From assembly GCA_023101725.1 (NCBI GenBank), contig JALJCO010001079.1, forward strand, positions 62,001-126,000: a stretch of DNA of 64,000 nt, given 5' to 3'. Shown here one piece after another: positions 47,790 to 59,350 of the stretch (the first letter of the stretch is position 1; each line of letters begins with the position of its first letter). Under the pieces are notes generated by a model. That model was given only the letters and a program-made list of their open reading frames with translations, was not told the origin of the DNA and searched no databases. The position numbers and the translations under genes were made by a program. The DNA is from Atherinomorus stipes. Taxonomy: Eukaryota > Chordata > Actinopteri > Atheriniformes > Atherinidae.

Positions 47790-48245
47790 ATTACAAGTGG
47801 GCTTATGTCTACCTTCGGTCACACCTACTGTAATACATAAACCTCAGTACCTGAGGAGATTAAACAGCTCACCACATACAAGGTCTTCACAAAAACATTA
47901 AGAATATGGCTTATCAACACTGATGCTTACCAACACTAAAGATTAGCCTGGTGCGTTGTGCAAGTGTGTGTTTTGTGTTTATTTTAACAGTTTGTATTGG
48001 TTTTTAATATGCTGTGATTGTTTTGTTATGGATTGGTTTTGTTATGTGTCCCATAACCTATGTTTTTTCTAGCAGATGGATTTTAGTGCTTTTTTTTCAG
48101 CATGAGGGGACTACAGATGAAAAATAGCCTTCTGGCTAATTCTGGCTTTTTTTTTTTTTTAACCATGTTTATTCATGTGTTTTTATGAAATTGCATTGTC
48201 CCCTTTTAAATAAACTAAACTAAACTAAACTAAATAAACAGCTGT
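47790..48245 (+). mobile_element. LINE 3' end (ORF2 C-terminal residue block, 3' UTR and tail)
   Basis: The frame 47847-47939 reads VPEEIKQLTTYKVFTKTLRI, then WLINTDAYQH and a stop, matching the C-terminal pattern of teleost LINE ORF2 proteins. The following 300 bp contain GGGGACTACAGATGAAAAAT and TAGCCTTCTGGCTAATTCTG, remembered as a fish LINE 3' UTR, and end in an ACTAAACTAAACTAAACTAA repeat. It is a 5'-truncated, dead copy. Confidence 0.72.
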
Positions 48246-48845
48246 AAAATTGTTGGTGGGAGTTAGCTGGCTATTCAAGTCATTTATTCACATACCTCAC
48301 ACATCATTCTGTGAGTGTTGTATCCCTTTAAACCCACAACTTGCTGCTCTGAAGGTTTTCTCAGAAGCAGAATTTTCTGTTCATTAGTAAGATGATATGG
48401 TTTGCACTTTTTTCCTTACTTTAATTGTGCATTTAATGAGGTATTGTGACTTTTTTGCTCTTAAGCAGGCTGGAATTTTGTTGTGTTTGGAACCACGCCA
48501 CTTGGCCTTTAGTGTTGTCAACTTTTTGAGGGCACAAAGGCCAAATATCATGCCAGGAAGGCCATCAATAAAAAATGGCAATAAAACAATGATTTTTAAC
48601 CCACAGTCATAATTAATTTAGCCTAAAGGTTAAAGGTGATTACATTTTTAATTCATAAAATGCCTTTCAATTAAAAAAAAAACAAGAAGCTGTTTGTTTA
48701 TATGAATTGTTTTAATCTTTTAAAATATTATTCTTTCACAGTAAAATGCTCTTGGGGTCTTTGACATGAATGTTTGAGAATGACTGACAGAAACATTTTT
48801 TTCAGAAATCGGAAAAAAGTCATTGTAGAAAAAAAGTCAGGTCTT
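48246..48845. other. Non-coding, nothing recognised
   Basis: AT-rich. The paired frames at 48384-48612 on opposite strands have no domain. Confidence 0.4.
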
Positions 48846-48859
48846 CATGATCAGCCCTA

Positions 48860-49990
48860 GTCTGTACCAGCCTAATCTGATTCTAAATATACTAATTTTT
48901 TCTTTTATTTGTTCTTTTCTTTCCATTTATTGTTCTTTTTATTTTATTTCTACTGTATATTTTCATGTAAATGTCATATTCTTTCAGTCACATTTTAAAA
49001 ACAAAGATATTTACATTTGTACACTAAACAAAAAGGAAAAGGGTGGAGTGTCCTCTCCGGGTCGGGAGTGAGGTCCTGCCCCAGGTGGAGGAGTTCAAGT
49101 ATCTCGGGATCTTGTTCACGAGTGAGGGAAGGATGGAGCGGGAGGTGGACAGACGGATCGGTGCGGCGTCTGCAGTGATGCGGACGTTGCATCGGTCCGT
49201 CGTGGTGAAGAAGGAGCTGAGCCAGAAGGCGAAGCTCTCGATTTACCGGTCCATCTACGTTCCCACCCTCACCTATGGCCATGAGCTGTGGGTCATGACC
49301 GAAAGAACGAGATCGCGGGTACAAGCGGCCGAAATGAGTTTCCTCCGCAGGGTGGCCGGGCTCTCCCTTAGAGATAGGGTGAGGAGCTCGGTCATCCGGG
49401 AGGGACTCAGAGTAGAGCCGCTGCTCCTTCGTATAGAGAGGAGCCAGATGAGGTGGCTCGGGCATCTGATTAGGATGCCTCCTGGACGCCTTCCTGGAGA
49501 GGTGTTCCGGGCACTTCCCACCGGGACCAGACCCCGGGGTAGGCCCAGGACACGCTGGAGGGATTACATCTCCCGGCTGGCCTGGGAGCGCCTCGGGATC
49601 CCCCCGGATGAGCTGGCGGCTGTGGCCGGGGAGAGGGAAGTCTGGGCTTCCCTGCTTAGGCAGCTGCCCCTGCGACCCGACCCCGGATAAGAGGAAGAAG
49701 ACGGTACGGACGGTACCGTACACTAAACTTACAGCAAATTGATATGGAAGTGATCATTTCTGACTCTATGTGGAAATCACAAAAAAACCAACAACAACAA
49801 CAAAAACAAAAACAAACAAACAAAAAAAATTAAGTATTTGGTTATTTCTCCTCTTCTCTGAATCTGGGAACATGCAAATCTTGATCTGTTGGACACCAAA
49901 TAAAACCAACACAGCAGATTTTAGATAAACCATGTAACAACAGGTAATGTGTTCTTCAAGAGGTTTTTATCTAGTTACTTGATGGTAAAC
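48860..49990. repeat. Dispersed repeat R3, copy 2, interrupted by a LINE
   Basis: The two halves (48860-49029 and 49718-49990) align with the copy at 46075-46520 when the 688-bp LINE insert and one target duplication are removed. Shared text on the right includes TGTTGGACACCAAATAAAAC and GATGGTAAACAAAGTTTCAC. Confidence 0.6.
49030..49717 (+). mobile_element. 5'-truncated LINE insertion with 11-bp target duplication; RT C-terminal frame intact
   Basis: It is flanked by GTACACTAAAC at 49019-49029 and 49718-49728. The plus-strand frame from about 49058 to 49690 is open (215 codons counted from 49043) and encodes the thumb and C-terminal region of a non-LTR reverse transcriptase: LPQVEEFKYLGILFTSEGRM, LSIYRSIYVPTLTYGHELWV, VQAAEMSFLRRVAGLSLRDR and RSQMRWLGHLIRMPPGRLPG. 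The catalytic YxDD region and endonuclease are absent. The 3' end is GGAAGAAGACGGTACGGACG, a variant of the GGAT-type tail of this family. RTE/BovB-like is my best guess for the clade. It is young-looking, with high GC, no stops and an intact target duplication. The antisense 242-codon frame is its shadow. Confidence 0.9.
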
Positions 49991-52115
49991 AAAGTTTCAC
50001 CAGTACTGCTTTTCAAAGTCATTCCGAGCTTGTTGATTCTTGACTCAAGTCACATAACAACAACCGCCCTGGTTAAGTCGTATTAGAAAACTTGCACTAG
50101 TACAAGCACTGTACCAGCAAAGTTAAACCAACACACATTACTGTGTTATGTCGCTAAATATGAACAATGTGTTACATATTGTATCATATGCTGATAGTTT
50201 ACTGTCTTATTCTTTCACATATTGATCAAACTTAATTAACTCACCTCAGTTCAGCACTAGAACAGCCCTTTCAACTGAAGTTTACATTTGGATTAACAGG
50301 CCGCTGCGTGCGTAACCCTGGCTTTACACCGGGTCTGTGCGCGCTGCGTACCGGCTGTGCCACGGCTTTGCGCCGACCTCCATGGCGTGAGCATTTACAC
50401 TATGTACTGTGTGCCTGCAAGTGCACTTTGTGTTGCTAGACTGTTGCTGTGAGATCATGGAACCACGGGAGGGATTACAAGTCCACGTTTGTGTTTCATT
50501 GTTTCTTATTTCTCCGAAACCTTGTCTCTGTCACAGATTGGGGAATGGAAGGGAGGACCCAAATGCAAAAAGCAAAATAAAAACCAGGTGAACAAGGGGT
50601 CAGGAAGTAACCTGGAATCAAATATGGACAGGGAAGACTACAAAGGAAACAAGATGGGACTCGGACAGGACAAAAACTAAATAAAACCCCACAGAACATG
50701 ACGGTGTCCATTGAGATGATGTCCTGTTCAGATAGTTTAGCAATTGCAAATTTGCATGGCAGCTTTTATTTAGGAAGTTATCACAATGTTTTACACTGAG
50801 TCTTGTGTCTGACTTCCTGTCTGGTCCGATGTGAACTGCTGAAATTTATGCGGTCTGAGTCTGTGCCTTGTCAGAAATAGAGCTGGCGCGTATATTTAGC
50901 GCAGCGGTGTGACATGATGGAGCAACAATGGATTGAACACGCGCTGTGGCATGCTTGATGGAAATCAAACCATTGACTAAAACAGCTGTGATTAGGTGCA
51001 CATGGCGCAACACTGTGGACCTAAAGCCGAGGTTAGATTTAACATGAGGCATATAATTCTTTGAGGGGCACAGGGCCAAAGAGGGGGGCAATGATGGCTA
51101 TGGCCATTGTGAAATTGCTGCCCTGCTCTCAAAACTCATTTATCTCCAGCCCATCCATAGTATAATGCATATAAACAACCATTAGATCATTTCCAAACCT
51201 CTGATGTTCATTGGCTAGACATATCTGACTTGTTTCTCCAGATCTAGCCTTAGCAGTTTGCTCTTGGCTATTGGAAAACTCAAAATAATTGCAAACCTGA
51301 TGGTGTTTATATCACTCAGATGTATTATTTTAAAACTAAACATCAAAATGTGATATTGTTCTTTGCCTTAGATGACCCACTTTACTGTAAACTTACAAAA
51401 GATCCATTCTGGATGATTTTTCAAGGTCCTTTAAATTAATCTTTGTCATAGTTATGAATTAATTTTGTTTCTAACTGTCCATGAAGGCCGTCCACACAGA
51501 CTGCAATCACAAACCAAGATCATTGTGAGGCGTTACTTTCCTGATTCTTTGAATCTGTTGCAGCTGAATCGATCCCTGCACATCAAACTGCACAAAGCTG
51601 AGACAGGTGAGATGGAGAAATGAGGAAGAGGGGGAAGGAAGGAGAGGCAGAGAGAATGTCATGCCCATTGGCAAAACTCTTGCTCATGCACAGACCTGGC
51701 CCTGAAATATCAGTTGCAGGATGTGACAGCAAGCTGGGAAATGCGCGAGTCCTTATGTGCACATCTGTTTGTTCGGGCGACAGAGGGGAAGGAGGTGGGG
51801 AGACAAAAAGACTGAGATGGAGTAACCAGATTAACATCTGAGGCGAGGGGAGAGGCAGGAAGGTGTGAAATGTGACAGGAGAGAGGAGAGGAAGAGATGC
51901 CATATGGCATCGCTTCAGGAGAGGACGGCTAAGATGATTGATCGAAAAAGAGGTGACTTAGTGGACATTCAGTCCAGTGGGCGACCATCACTGCACAAAG
52001 AATCCAGTCAGGATCTTACGGACAAGCTTCTTATCCAAAATACATAATAGGACCTTTAATTTCTTTCACATTATCCATATTTTTCTATCAATATAATTTT
52101 TCATTATTATTATTA
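49991..52115. other. Non-coding, nothing firmly recognised
   Basis: It has a CpG-rich patch at 50280-50400 and some unique-looking sequence (51480-51960) that might be conserved, but no supported exon, repeat boundary or RNA gene. Confidence 0.4.
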
Positions 52116-52117
52116 TG

Positions 52118-53490
52118 AATAAAAGACCCTCCTGTGGGCTCACCAACTGTGTAAGGGGCCATGGGGACTGGGTGTGATGTGAGCAGGAACCATGGTGGTC
52201 TAATCCCTGGCAACAGAAGCCAGCTCTAGGGACATGGAATGTCACCTTTACGATGGGGAGGGAACCTGAGCTGGTACACCAGGTCCGACGGTTCTAGCAA
52301 GACAGACTCACCTCGATGCATGGCTTGGACTCTGGAATCAGTCTCCTTGAGAAGTCCTGGACTCTCTTGTGCTCTGGGGTTGCCCCTTAAGAGAGGCACC
52401 AAGCAGGTGTAGAAACTCAATTCCCCCTGGCTTGGAATCTGTACATTGAAATTCACCTTGTTAGACGAAAGGGTAGTCTCCCTCCACTTTCAGGTTTCCT
52501 CTCCAACTTGGAAAATGAGGTCCTGCCCCAAGTAGAGGAGTTCAAGTATCTTGGGGTCTTGTTCGTGAGTGAGGGAAGGATGGAGCGGGAGACTGACAGG
52601 CTGATTGGTGCAGCATGTGCAGTGATGTTGACTCTGCATCTTTTTGTCATAGTGAATAAGGCAAAGATCTCGATTGACTGGTCAATCTATAGCCCCTTTC
52701 AGACTTGCGCTGGAAAGCGGCAATAGTGCTGATTTTGTCCTTTCTACCGTTTGCATTCAGACATGCGTACCGCTCTTTTAGCGATGTAGTGGACATATGC
52801 CAGGTAGCCCCCATATCATAGGAGTGGAAATGTTGCAGCATGTTGCTTTGGATGAACGCACAAGAAGATGTTCTGGACAGAGTTAAAGGGAGAATGTGAC
52901 TGTTGACTTATCCAGAACATTTCATGATGTCTGAACGTGGCCAGGGCGCAATAAGTCCGTGAGGAAGCGGCATGTTTGAAAAGACTAGTCCGGTTAAAGA
53001 GCAGATGGACTTTACCGCTCACGTTCTACAATGCAAATCTGAAAGCGGCCTATGTTCCTAGGCTCACCTATGGTTAAAAGCAGTGAGTCGTGACTGAAAG
53101 ATTGAGATCTCAATGCAAGCTGCCAAAATAAATTTCCTCCGGAGGGTGGCTGGACTTTCTCCAAAGGTCGGTGTGAGGAGTTCGGTCATCCAGGAGGGGC
53201 TCAAAGTAGAACTGCTGCTCCTCCACATCAAGAGGAGCCAGATGAGGCAGTTGGGGCATCTGGTCAGGATGCCTTCTGGAAGCCTTCTTGGGATGTGTTC
53301 TGAGCACTTACCACTTAGAGGAGGCCCTATGGAAGACCAGGACATACTGGTGGGATTATGTCTCTCAGCTGGCTTGGGAACACTTTGGGATCCCCCTGGG
53401 ATGCTTGAAGAAGTGACCAGGAAAAGGAAAGTCTCTGTTTCCCTGCTTGGGCAGCTGACCCCAGATAAGCTGAGATGGATGGATGGATAG
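52118..53490 (+). pseudogene. Internally deleted LINE copy (endonuclease start joined to RT end), interrupted by a 360-bp element
   Basis: 52118-52500 corresponds to the 5' part of the same LINE family: GGGCTCACCAACTGTGTAAG, then a decayed endonuclease N-terminus readable as WNVTF, REPELV, LTSMHGLDSGISLLEK and SWTL with stops. It jumps directly to the RT C-terminal region at 52508 (VLPQVEEFKYLGVLFVSEGR), so the catalytic middle is deleted. The RT end is split at 52690/53051 by an inserted element and continues with INFLRRVAGLSPKVGVRSSV and RSQMRQLGHLVRMPSG, ending in a GATGGATGGATGGAT tail. It is older than 49030-49717, with frameshifts and stops. Confidence 0.82.
52691..53050. mobile_element. 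360-bp MITE inserted in the LINE, TAT target duplication
   Basis: The ends AGCCCCTTTCAGACTTGC and, inverted, GGCCGCTTTCAGATTTGC match at 15 of 18 bases. TAT flanks both sides (52688-52690 and 53051-53053). Removing the element and one TAT rejoins the LINE reading (SIY|VPRLTY) exactly. A 3-bp duplication suggests a PIF/Harbinger-like or related mechanism. Confidence 0.85.
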
Positions 53491-54002
53491 AATTCTTTTC
53501 ATTTTGCTGTCAGTGTGATTTTCTTCTTCACCCACGAGGTCCTTCATTTTTAAGTATGTGTGCATATGTTTCTCTTTTTCTTTGTATTCATGTAGCTATA
53601 CAGTATACTATACTTACTGAAAATACAAAAAAAGGAGAAACATATGTAAACATTCATTATGTAGCTATATATACTTACTGTTCTTTTTCATCTGTTTTTT
53701 ACTTTGACTTTTGGCGTATATTTTGATAATGTCTCACATCTAAGCTTCTGTAAGTGTAGCTACATTATAATAAAACCAAAAATTAATACTACTTAAGAGA
53801 AAACCAGAGTATGAAACCATTTCTTCCCACTCAAATACATTTCAGTCTAATCCAGACACTGACACTGAAGAGGAGTGATCTTTATTTGATTCAACCCACC
53901 ACATCTTTGTCTTGTTTCATCCTCCTTGACTCATGTCTTATCTGCTTCGTGCTCCTCTTCTCATCACATTATTTTGTATTTTTTTCTAATTTCCACTTAA
54001 AG
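53491..54002 (+). other. Non-coding, candidate intron upstream of the 54003 exon
   Basis: AT-rich, ending in a pyrimidine-rich stretch (CTCCTCTTCTC, later TTTTTTTCTAATTTCCAC) before AAAG at 53999-54002, a plausible 3' splice site. Confidence 0.35.
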
Positions 54003-54098
54003 GGACCCAGTCCCATACAAGCCTGGTACACCAGCCTGACCAACGCCATGTATGAGATACACGGCAAGTCAGTCTGGGTTCCCTCCATTAAGAAGTGA
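54003..54098 (+). CDS. Candidate terminal exon of an unidentified gene
   Basis: After a pyrimidine-rich acceptor ending in AG (54001-54002) an in-phase frame reads 31 residues: GPSPIQAWYTSLTNAMYEIH, then GKSVWVPSIKK and TGA (54096-54098). An AATAAA lies at 54321-54326. The AWYTSLTNAMYE helix resembles the C-terminal helix of pleckstrin-homology-type domains, but I could not name the protein. Codon composition (GCC, ACC, CTG, AAC) is unlike the AT-rich surroundings, and a nearly identical copy exists in inverse orientation at 54552-54619. This supports real exon ancestry. It may equally be a duplicated exon fragment. No upstream exon of this gene was recognised. Confidence 0.45.
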   Translation, partial: GPSPIQAWYTSLTNAMYEIHGKSVWVPSIKK

Positions 54099-54619
54099 TT
54101 TCCACTCTGGTAAAAAATTAACCGGACCTATCACAGCGCAGCAGTAGAATTATTAACAGGAATGTAAGACTCCTCTGACGTCTCCGCCACTGTTTCTGCT
54201 TTGTTTTGGTGCTTAACTAACATTTTCTGGGTCATAGTCACATGACGTGCAACACAAATGCTTTCTCATATTAGTAGTTCAGGTATAAACAATGCTTACA
54301 TGTAACAGAGTATTTATAATAATAAAACCAAACACTTTATGTTAAAAGAAAATTACATTAAATAGAGAGGGAAAAACAACGTTTAAACGCTGACTTCCGG
54401 CGTCGCCATAGCAACATAGCAACAGAGTGCCGAACTACGCTTAAGGCCGCCAGCTACAGTCACTTCCTTGTTTCTCTGATTGGTTCTCTCCGGTTCATTT
54501 TCCTCCTGTTAGTCCCGCCTCTCGTCTCGCATTAGAAATGAGTCTCCAATTGAGGGAACCCAGACTGACTTGCGGTGTATCTCATACATGGCGTTGGTCA
54601 AGCTGGTGTACCAGGCTTG
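54018..54619. repeat. Inverted duplication of exon-like sequence (68-bp arms)
   Basis: 54018-54085 and 54552-54619 are reverse complements at 66 of 68 positions, separated by 466 bp. In the exon frame one difference is silent (Leu) and the other changes Gly to Arg. Immediately outside each arm is TCCCATA (54011-54017 and 54620-54626) in direct rather than inverted orientation. The similarity then ends within a few bases. Confidence 0.93.
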
Positions 54620-54634
54620 TCCCATACTGCTCTG
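54552..54634 (-). pseudogene. Inverse copy of the candidate exon, diverged ends
   Basis: On the minus strand the frame reads MGQAWYTSLTNAMYEIHRKS, then VWVPSI, after which it diverges into GDSFLMRDERRD and a stop. The acceptor-side context (TTCATACAGAGCAG) contains a possible AG splice site, so an alternative minus-strand exon cannot be excluded. A duplicated fragment without function is more likely. Confidence 0.4.
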
Positions 54635-55945
54635 TATGAAATTGTGAGTGGTGGTTTTTCAGGTTCAACTAGTCTTTCAACTGGAACGAGGTTTTCCTCA
54701 AGCTTTAATTCTGTGATTGCAGCTAAAAAAAACATCTGTAGACCGTACATCGATGTGAATTATGTAAAACGTCTTGATTTTGATTATATCATTGTCTCAA
54801 CTCTGCATTGTTTTTAACTATTAGACCCATAAATAAAATCAGAAATGCTCTGGTTTATGGGGCTTGCATCATTTGAAGTAATGTCATGTTTTTTGGAGTT
54901 GGACAGGCAGAATAAAAACCTCAACCAACATTTCCTTACTTGGGTTGTGTATTCCTCCTTTATGAAATCATTTGATTTCAGATGTATTAGACATTCACTT
55001 TTAATTTTAAATGAAAACTATGAATAGTTTAGCATTAGTTAGTTACATTTAAATAGCAAGAAGAGCATATATAAGTGATGAACTGTCCAGTATCTTTTTC
55101 ATCCACAGCTTGACATATTATGTCACAGGTAGTACTATACTTCAGATCATAATTTTTCTATGTACGTTTGATCTTGCAGCATTACTGCAGCATTCATTTT
55201 TCACAACAAATTTTGATTTAGTTTTAGTCTTATGCCTATTTTGTCATTTAGTCAAAGTTTAGTCTATTAATACTCTGACAAAATCTACACTGCATTTAAT
55301 CAGCTTAGTATATTAGTTGTATTAGATTAATGGTTCATTTACCTCTTTAATTGCCATGAGAACTATAACATCTTTATGTCTGCAACCTTGCTAGAAAACC
55401 CATAACGCAAGGTACAGTGTTAGCTTTAGCATGCTGCTTAGCTTTTTCAGTGTGGTCTCAAATCAATTGTGTTTTCAGCAGTACACACAGTTTACAAAAC
55501 ATCTTGTTTTTACATCAGATGTGAAATGCGTTTGCTTTTCTCTGTCAGGTGTCAACAATGTGCCATTTATTTCACAAGAGTTGGAGCTATTTGTACCATC
55601 TTCCCACCCCCTGCACGCTTTCATGTTACTGGTACCAAAAGAACCCCACCGGCCCTGAAAAACACCAAGAAGTCATTTATCTTCTCTGCAATATCTGTTC
55701 TGAAGAGCACAAACTAGAATGCGCAATTTTTTGTGTTTTTTTGGTTTGTTTTTTTGTTTTTGTAAGAATGTTGTTTATTTGTTATTGGCATAGTTTGAAT
55801 TTTGGGGAGCTAAGGGGAGCTCGGCTCCCCTGAAAAACAAAGGAGCTCCCCTAAAGACATTCAGCTGAACTTTATACTATATAGCTGAACTATATAGGTG
55901 GTCTGTTTTGTTTCTATCAAGCTTCCGGCAAGAAAAATGAAGCTA
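54635..55945. other. AT-rich non-coding, nothing recognised
   Basis: The overlapping plus-strand frames at 55431-55833 have no domain. A short foldback GGGGAGCT...AGCTCCCC lies at 55803-55852. Confidence 0.4.
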
Positions 55946-55949
55946 CTTT

Positions 55950-56960
55950 GTGGTTATCAAAAATTGTAGTTCACCCATCATCCACTATGGGCTGGCTCAA
56001 AAGTAGAGTAAATCTCCATAGACTCCCACGTTGAAAAGGCCAACTTCACAGAAGAAATAAACATGTTTACAGCCTGATTCAAAAAAATATTTTAGGTTTT
56101 AAGGTTGAATATGGAACATTTTTTATTAAAAGCTAAATTTTTAAAAAATAATACCTCCACAGGTCGTTTGGGGGGAGGGGATACAGAATGAAAGTACATT
56201 TCCTAGAAAAATTATATTTAGCCTAAAATTAATTATAAAATTAATTTTTTCGGGTTCAACAATGGAATTATATTTACGTCTATAAGCCAATACATGGCGC
56301 CATTGCGGGTTGCCAAATCCGATCTCTGTGTGGCAATAGTATGTTGGGCCCTCACAGTTTAACAGTTAACTTGTTAAACTGTGCTGTTTCACATATTCAA
56401 CCAACGTGCAATGTTTTAATGCACCTCAATAGATTAATCTTGTAACTTGTTTTTATAAATTAATCTATTTTCAAAAGTCTCAAGAATAGGGTAATTCTAA
56501 ATACATGTATTCATAACTTGTTTTATAATAGACAACTCCTGTCAATGTTGTCAAAAGGGGTAGTTTGTCAGAATGGATTTGCGGTAGAATGATGACGTCA
56601 TCAGCAGTCGCAGGCCCCCGAGCCAATCTGGAAAGCCAAGCACATCTGGTACCTACACCGGCATTAGCAGTGGTGGTTAATGGCTAGCTACCTGCTTGCT
56701 CCCAAGGCCTCAGTCAGTAACAGAGTTGAGCAGCGGCAGTTTTCAACCACCTACATGTAACAGCTTATGTTAACTGTTGGTTAGCTCAGTCAGCTCTTAG
56801 CTTAGAGTATGTTGGCTGTCAGTCCTTTGCCTGGACGTTCATAGCAACCATTTTTTTGCCCATTTTTGTATTTCCTTGGAGTGACAACCTGTGACACGGC
56901 AAAACAGTGGGAATGGCTTACTGGTTTCACTTTTAGCTCCAGAAACCAATAGGTGACATG
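55950..56960 (-). repeat. Dispersed repeat R2, minus-oriented copy
   Basis: Inverse and colinear with 42500-43150. Matching blocks are CCAACTTCACAG with AGAAATAAACATGTTTACAG (about 56040-56076), CCTGCTTGCTCCCAAGG (about 56691-56707) and GTGACACGGCAAAACAGTGG (about 56891-56910). Extra sequence between blocks makes this copy longer, so one of the two carries an insertion or deletion. Confidence 0.62.
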
Positions 56961-58284
56961 AACGGAAGGCTCATTGAGTATACAGGGTTTCTATCAGCTC
57001 TGTAGACAGCAGTGCTTCGTTTGTTGTCTGCTATAGGTCAAGAAAACACTTAAAAACAAAAAACACTTAAAATGCGAGTGCTTTAAGCTACAAAAATAAG
57101 ACTCCCCAAAAAATGTAATTCAAGCCCTGGGATGTTTATTGCTGTGATGGAGCCGTATCAGAGACAAATTTTGGTTTTGTTACTGTATGTAACAGACAAA
57201 GTTTTATCTGTCTGTCTGTCTGTTGATCTATCCATCTGGTGCTTTCTGGTGATTTTGCTCTGTGGAACTAAATATAAATTACTTGGAAATTTGGTCCTGA
57301 AATTAAAAGTTTGGTCATCAGGCTCCATTATAACCCTACAGTTTCCCAAAATAAACAATAGCTGTGCCCCAATTCAAGAATCTTATGGAAATTAAGTCTG
57401 ATTGGACAATTAAATTAGGTCTTATTTCATGTTTTTATTCATCAACAAAAGTGTCAGTACATTCCATCATAGTGTTTTGTCCTCATGCATTAGTATTTAT
57501 GTAGTAATGGTAATGAAGCTGTAGGGATGCAGCTCTCAGTGACAGACAGCATCCTGCAGGCTGAGCTGTAAATATCAGCTTTGCCCACTGATATAGCTGA
57601 AATGACTCCAGCTCCTCTCATCTGGCTGTCCAGTTGTTCTGCAATTTTCTTCCATAACTGCTTCACTGCATGTCCTGTCACTGAGTGGCTAATTGGCAAA
57701 AAATATACACTCTGTAACCGTGCACACACACAGATTAATAAGCATGCCTGTGAATGTGTACACACTAAAAAAGACATATTTTTGAACATTTCTTACAGCT
57801 CAGCCAGACACACCTCTGAAACAAATACATGATGGCAATACCAAACAAAGAAAGAAGCTAGCTCAATTAGAGGAGAAAATATCAGGTCTACTTCATAGTG
57901 TGTGAACCCCAACACTCGTTATGCTGGAAATGGGAATTAACCATCCACTAAATATAGATGTGCTCCTGGGAGAGCTGCCCTCCGGTCACCAAGTGTCTGA
58001 GAAGGAGGTTACCTCTAATCTGAAATATTCTTGACACTTAAAGAAAACTGTTTACTCGGTGAAAACTGAACAATAAGAAAAGGAAGAGGTATACAAAATA
58101 AAGTCTTAAATGTGTTAACCCCCCCCCCCCCCCTAAAAAAACAAACAAACACAGAATCATTATATAAAAGTCAAACACAACCAATATATTAAAATAGGAG
58201 GAAAAAAGCAAAAGTGTGAAACACTAAAACTAGATGAACTAAATAAATGAAGAAGAAGAAGTTGGGAGTTTGAGATGTAAACAG
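56961..58284. other. Non-coding, nothing recognised
   Basis: The frames on both strands at 57490-57832 are mutual shadows. A poly(C) run of about 13 is at 58120-58133. Confidence 0.4.
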
Positions 58285-59350
58285 ATTATTGGACTGTTCA
58301 GGTGACATGTTGTACAATGGATGCAATCACTTGCAAACCCTACAAAACCAGTGTGATGTTTACCACTGTGTAGCATCCCCTCTTCTTTTAACAACTGTCT
58401 GTAAGCATCTGGGAAGTGAGGAGAGCAGTTTCTGGAGTTTTAGGAGAGGAATGTTGTCCCATTCTGGTCTGATGCAGCACTCCAGCTGCTCAACAGTCCT
58501 GGACCTTGGTTACTGGATTTCTGCTTTCATGATGCTCCAAATGTTTCCTATTGGTGAAAGGTCTGGACTGCAGGCAGACCAGTTCAGCACCCGGACTCTT
58601 CTCCTGTTTTCAGCCATGCTGTTATGATGGATGCAGTATGTGGTTTAGGATTGTCTCGCTGAAACCTTCCCTGAGAGAGACGCGTGGATGGGAGCAGATA
58701 TTTTCATCCATCTGACCACAGAACAGTTTTCCACTTTGCCTCAGAGTATTTTAAATAAGTTTTGGTCCAGAGAAGGCGGATGGCGATGTTTTTTCCTTCT
58801 TCTTTGCCTGATAGAACTTAAACCTGCATTTGTGGATTTCAGGGTGAACCGTGTTCACAGACAGTGATTTCTGGGAGTCTTCCTGAGTCCATGCAGTGAT
58901 TTCCAGTAGACAATCATGTCTGCTTTTAATCAAGTGCTATTGGAGAACCCCAAGTTCACCAGCATACATTTTTGACCTTTGACCTTGTCCCTTGCACAAC
59001 GATTCCTCCTGATTCTCTGAATCTTTTGATATTATACACAGTAGGTGGTACGATCATCAGTCTCCACAGTTTTGCACTGAAGAACATTTTCTAAAATTGT
59101 TTCACAATTTTTAGACAGTTTGTCTCAGATTGGTGAACCTCTGTCTCTCTTTGATTCTGAGGGAGTCGGAAATGCTCCTTGTCACGTTACCAGTTAACCT
59201 GATTAGTTGTCAGTCAAATGCTCCTCCAGTTGTTTTTTATTTGAGACAATTACTATTCCAGCATATTGGTGCTCCTGTTCCAGCTTTGCACAGATGTGTT
59301 GCTGCAATCAGATTCAAAATTAGCTCATATTTTCCCTGAAAAAGGTTTTG
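58285..59350 (-). mobile_element. Relic of a DNA transposon family common in fish genomes
   Basis: The plus strand carries phrases such as GGTCTGGACTGCAGGCAGAC, AGTTTTCCACTTTGCCTCAG, TTTGGTCCAGAGAAGGCGG and GATTCTCTGAATCTTTTGAT, which I recognise as antisense text of a widely dispersed teleost DNA-transposon repeat. Near 58340-58480 the minus strand gives a decayed C-terminal-like block (LVEQLECCIRPEWDN, then LPRCLQTVVKRRG) reminiscent of a Tc1-type transposase. Many stops are present. Superfamily uncertain. Confidence 0.6.

Noticed and set aside
48995..49723. 242-codon proline/histidine-rich minus-strand frame
   Set aside because: It is antisense to the LINE reverse transcriptase frame and crosses both insertion boundaries.
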